Below, one piece after another: positions 5,620 to 5,641 of a DNA stretch of 5,641 nucleotides (the first letter of the stretch is position 1; each line of letters starts with the position of its first letter). The stretch is from Bacillota bacterium. GTDB lineage: Bacteria; Bacillota; Dethiobacteria; DTU022. A program made the translations under genes and the position numbers. Under the pieces are notes generated by a model. That model was given only the letters and a program-made list of their open reading frames with translations, did no database searches and was not told the origin of the DNA. The DNA lies in NCBI GenBank assembly GCA_012797095.1, contig JAAZPS010000133.1:1-5641 (forward strand), read 5' to 3'.

Positions 5620-5641
5620 ATGCCTGAAAAAGAGCCTGACA
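5620..5641 (+). CDS. Start of an unidentified gene, 3' truncated (possible IscB-type protein)
   Basis: Only seven full codons are visible: MPEKEPD. The strong ribosome binding site 6 nt upstream makes the ATG convincing as a start. The residues are charged and carry no family signature. If the preceding RNA is an omega RNA, the gene should encode IscB: a PLMP motif within the first few dozen residues, then a split RuvC and an HNH nuclease domain. That identity is inferred from the upstream RNA only. Confidence 0.5.

Noticed and set aside
5425..5641. 5' part of a group II intron
   Set aside because: The RNA-plus-ORF layout suggested it, but only about 195 nt precede the start codon, too short for intron domains I-III, and no clear GUGYG 5' end is seen.

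Overview
The window reads as ordinary chromosomal DNA of a moderately GC-rich bacterium. Strong purine-rich ribosome binding sites, TTG starts and the gene families present point to a Gram-positive anaerobe or thermophile of the Firmicutes/Clostridia type. That placement is inference from style and gene content, not a taxonomic result.

Layout. 1-687 (+) is the C-terminal part of a glycoside hydrolase family 3 protein, most like NagZ-type beta-N-acetylhexosaminidases. Its reading frame runs into, and antisense to, the end of the next gene. 546-2069 (-) holds two co-directional genes: a fumarylacetoacetate hydrolase family enzyme (first in the transcript) and a membrane-anchored DUF218/SanA-like protein. 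2070-2349 is a divergent intergenic region with two small inverted repeats. 2350-4218 (+) encodes a 622-residue tetratricopeptide-repeat protein with an unusual C-terminal module. After a 99-bp gap with a small hairpin comes 4318-5424 (+), a complete WYL-domain transcriptional regulator starting at TTG.

The most interesting part is the last 217 bases. Directly after the WYL stop codon lies a stretch of about 150 nt with several perfect stems, a possible loop-loop contact, and then a very strong ribosome binding site and a start codon (5620) whose gene leaves the window after seven codons. Size, position and overall form resemble the HEARO/omega RNA found just upstream of iscB, the IS200/IS605-associated RNA-guided nuclease. 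The attribution rests on memory of that RNA family and on hand folding. The seven visible residues (MPEKEPD) do not prove the protein's identity.

How the parts fit: the hexosaminidase and the SanA-like protein are both plausibly cell-envelope related. The TPR protein and WYL regulator form a same-strand pair that may act together. The 3' end is best explained as an insertion or a separately controlled unit downstream of the WYL gene. No tRNA, rRNA, CRISPR array or transposase gene was found.
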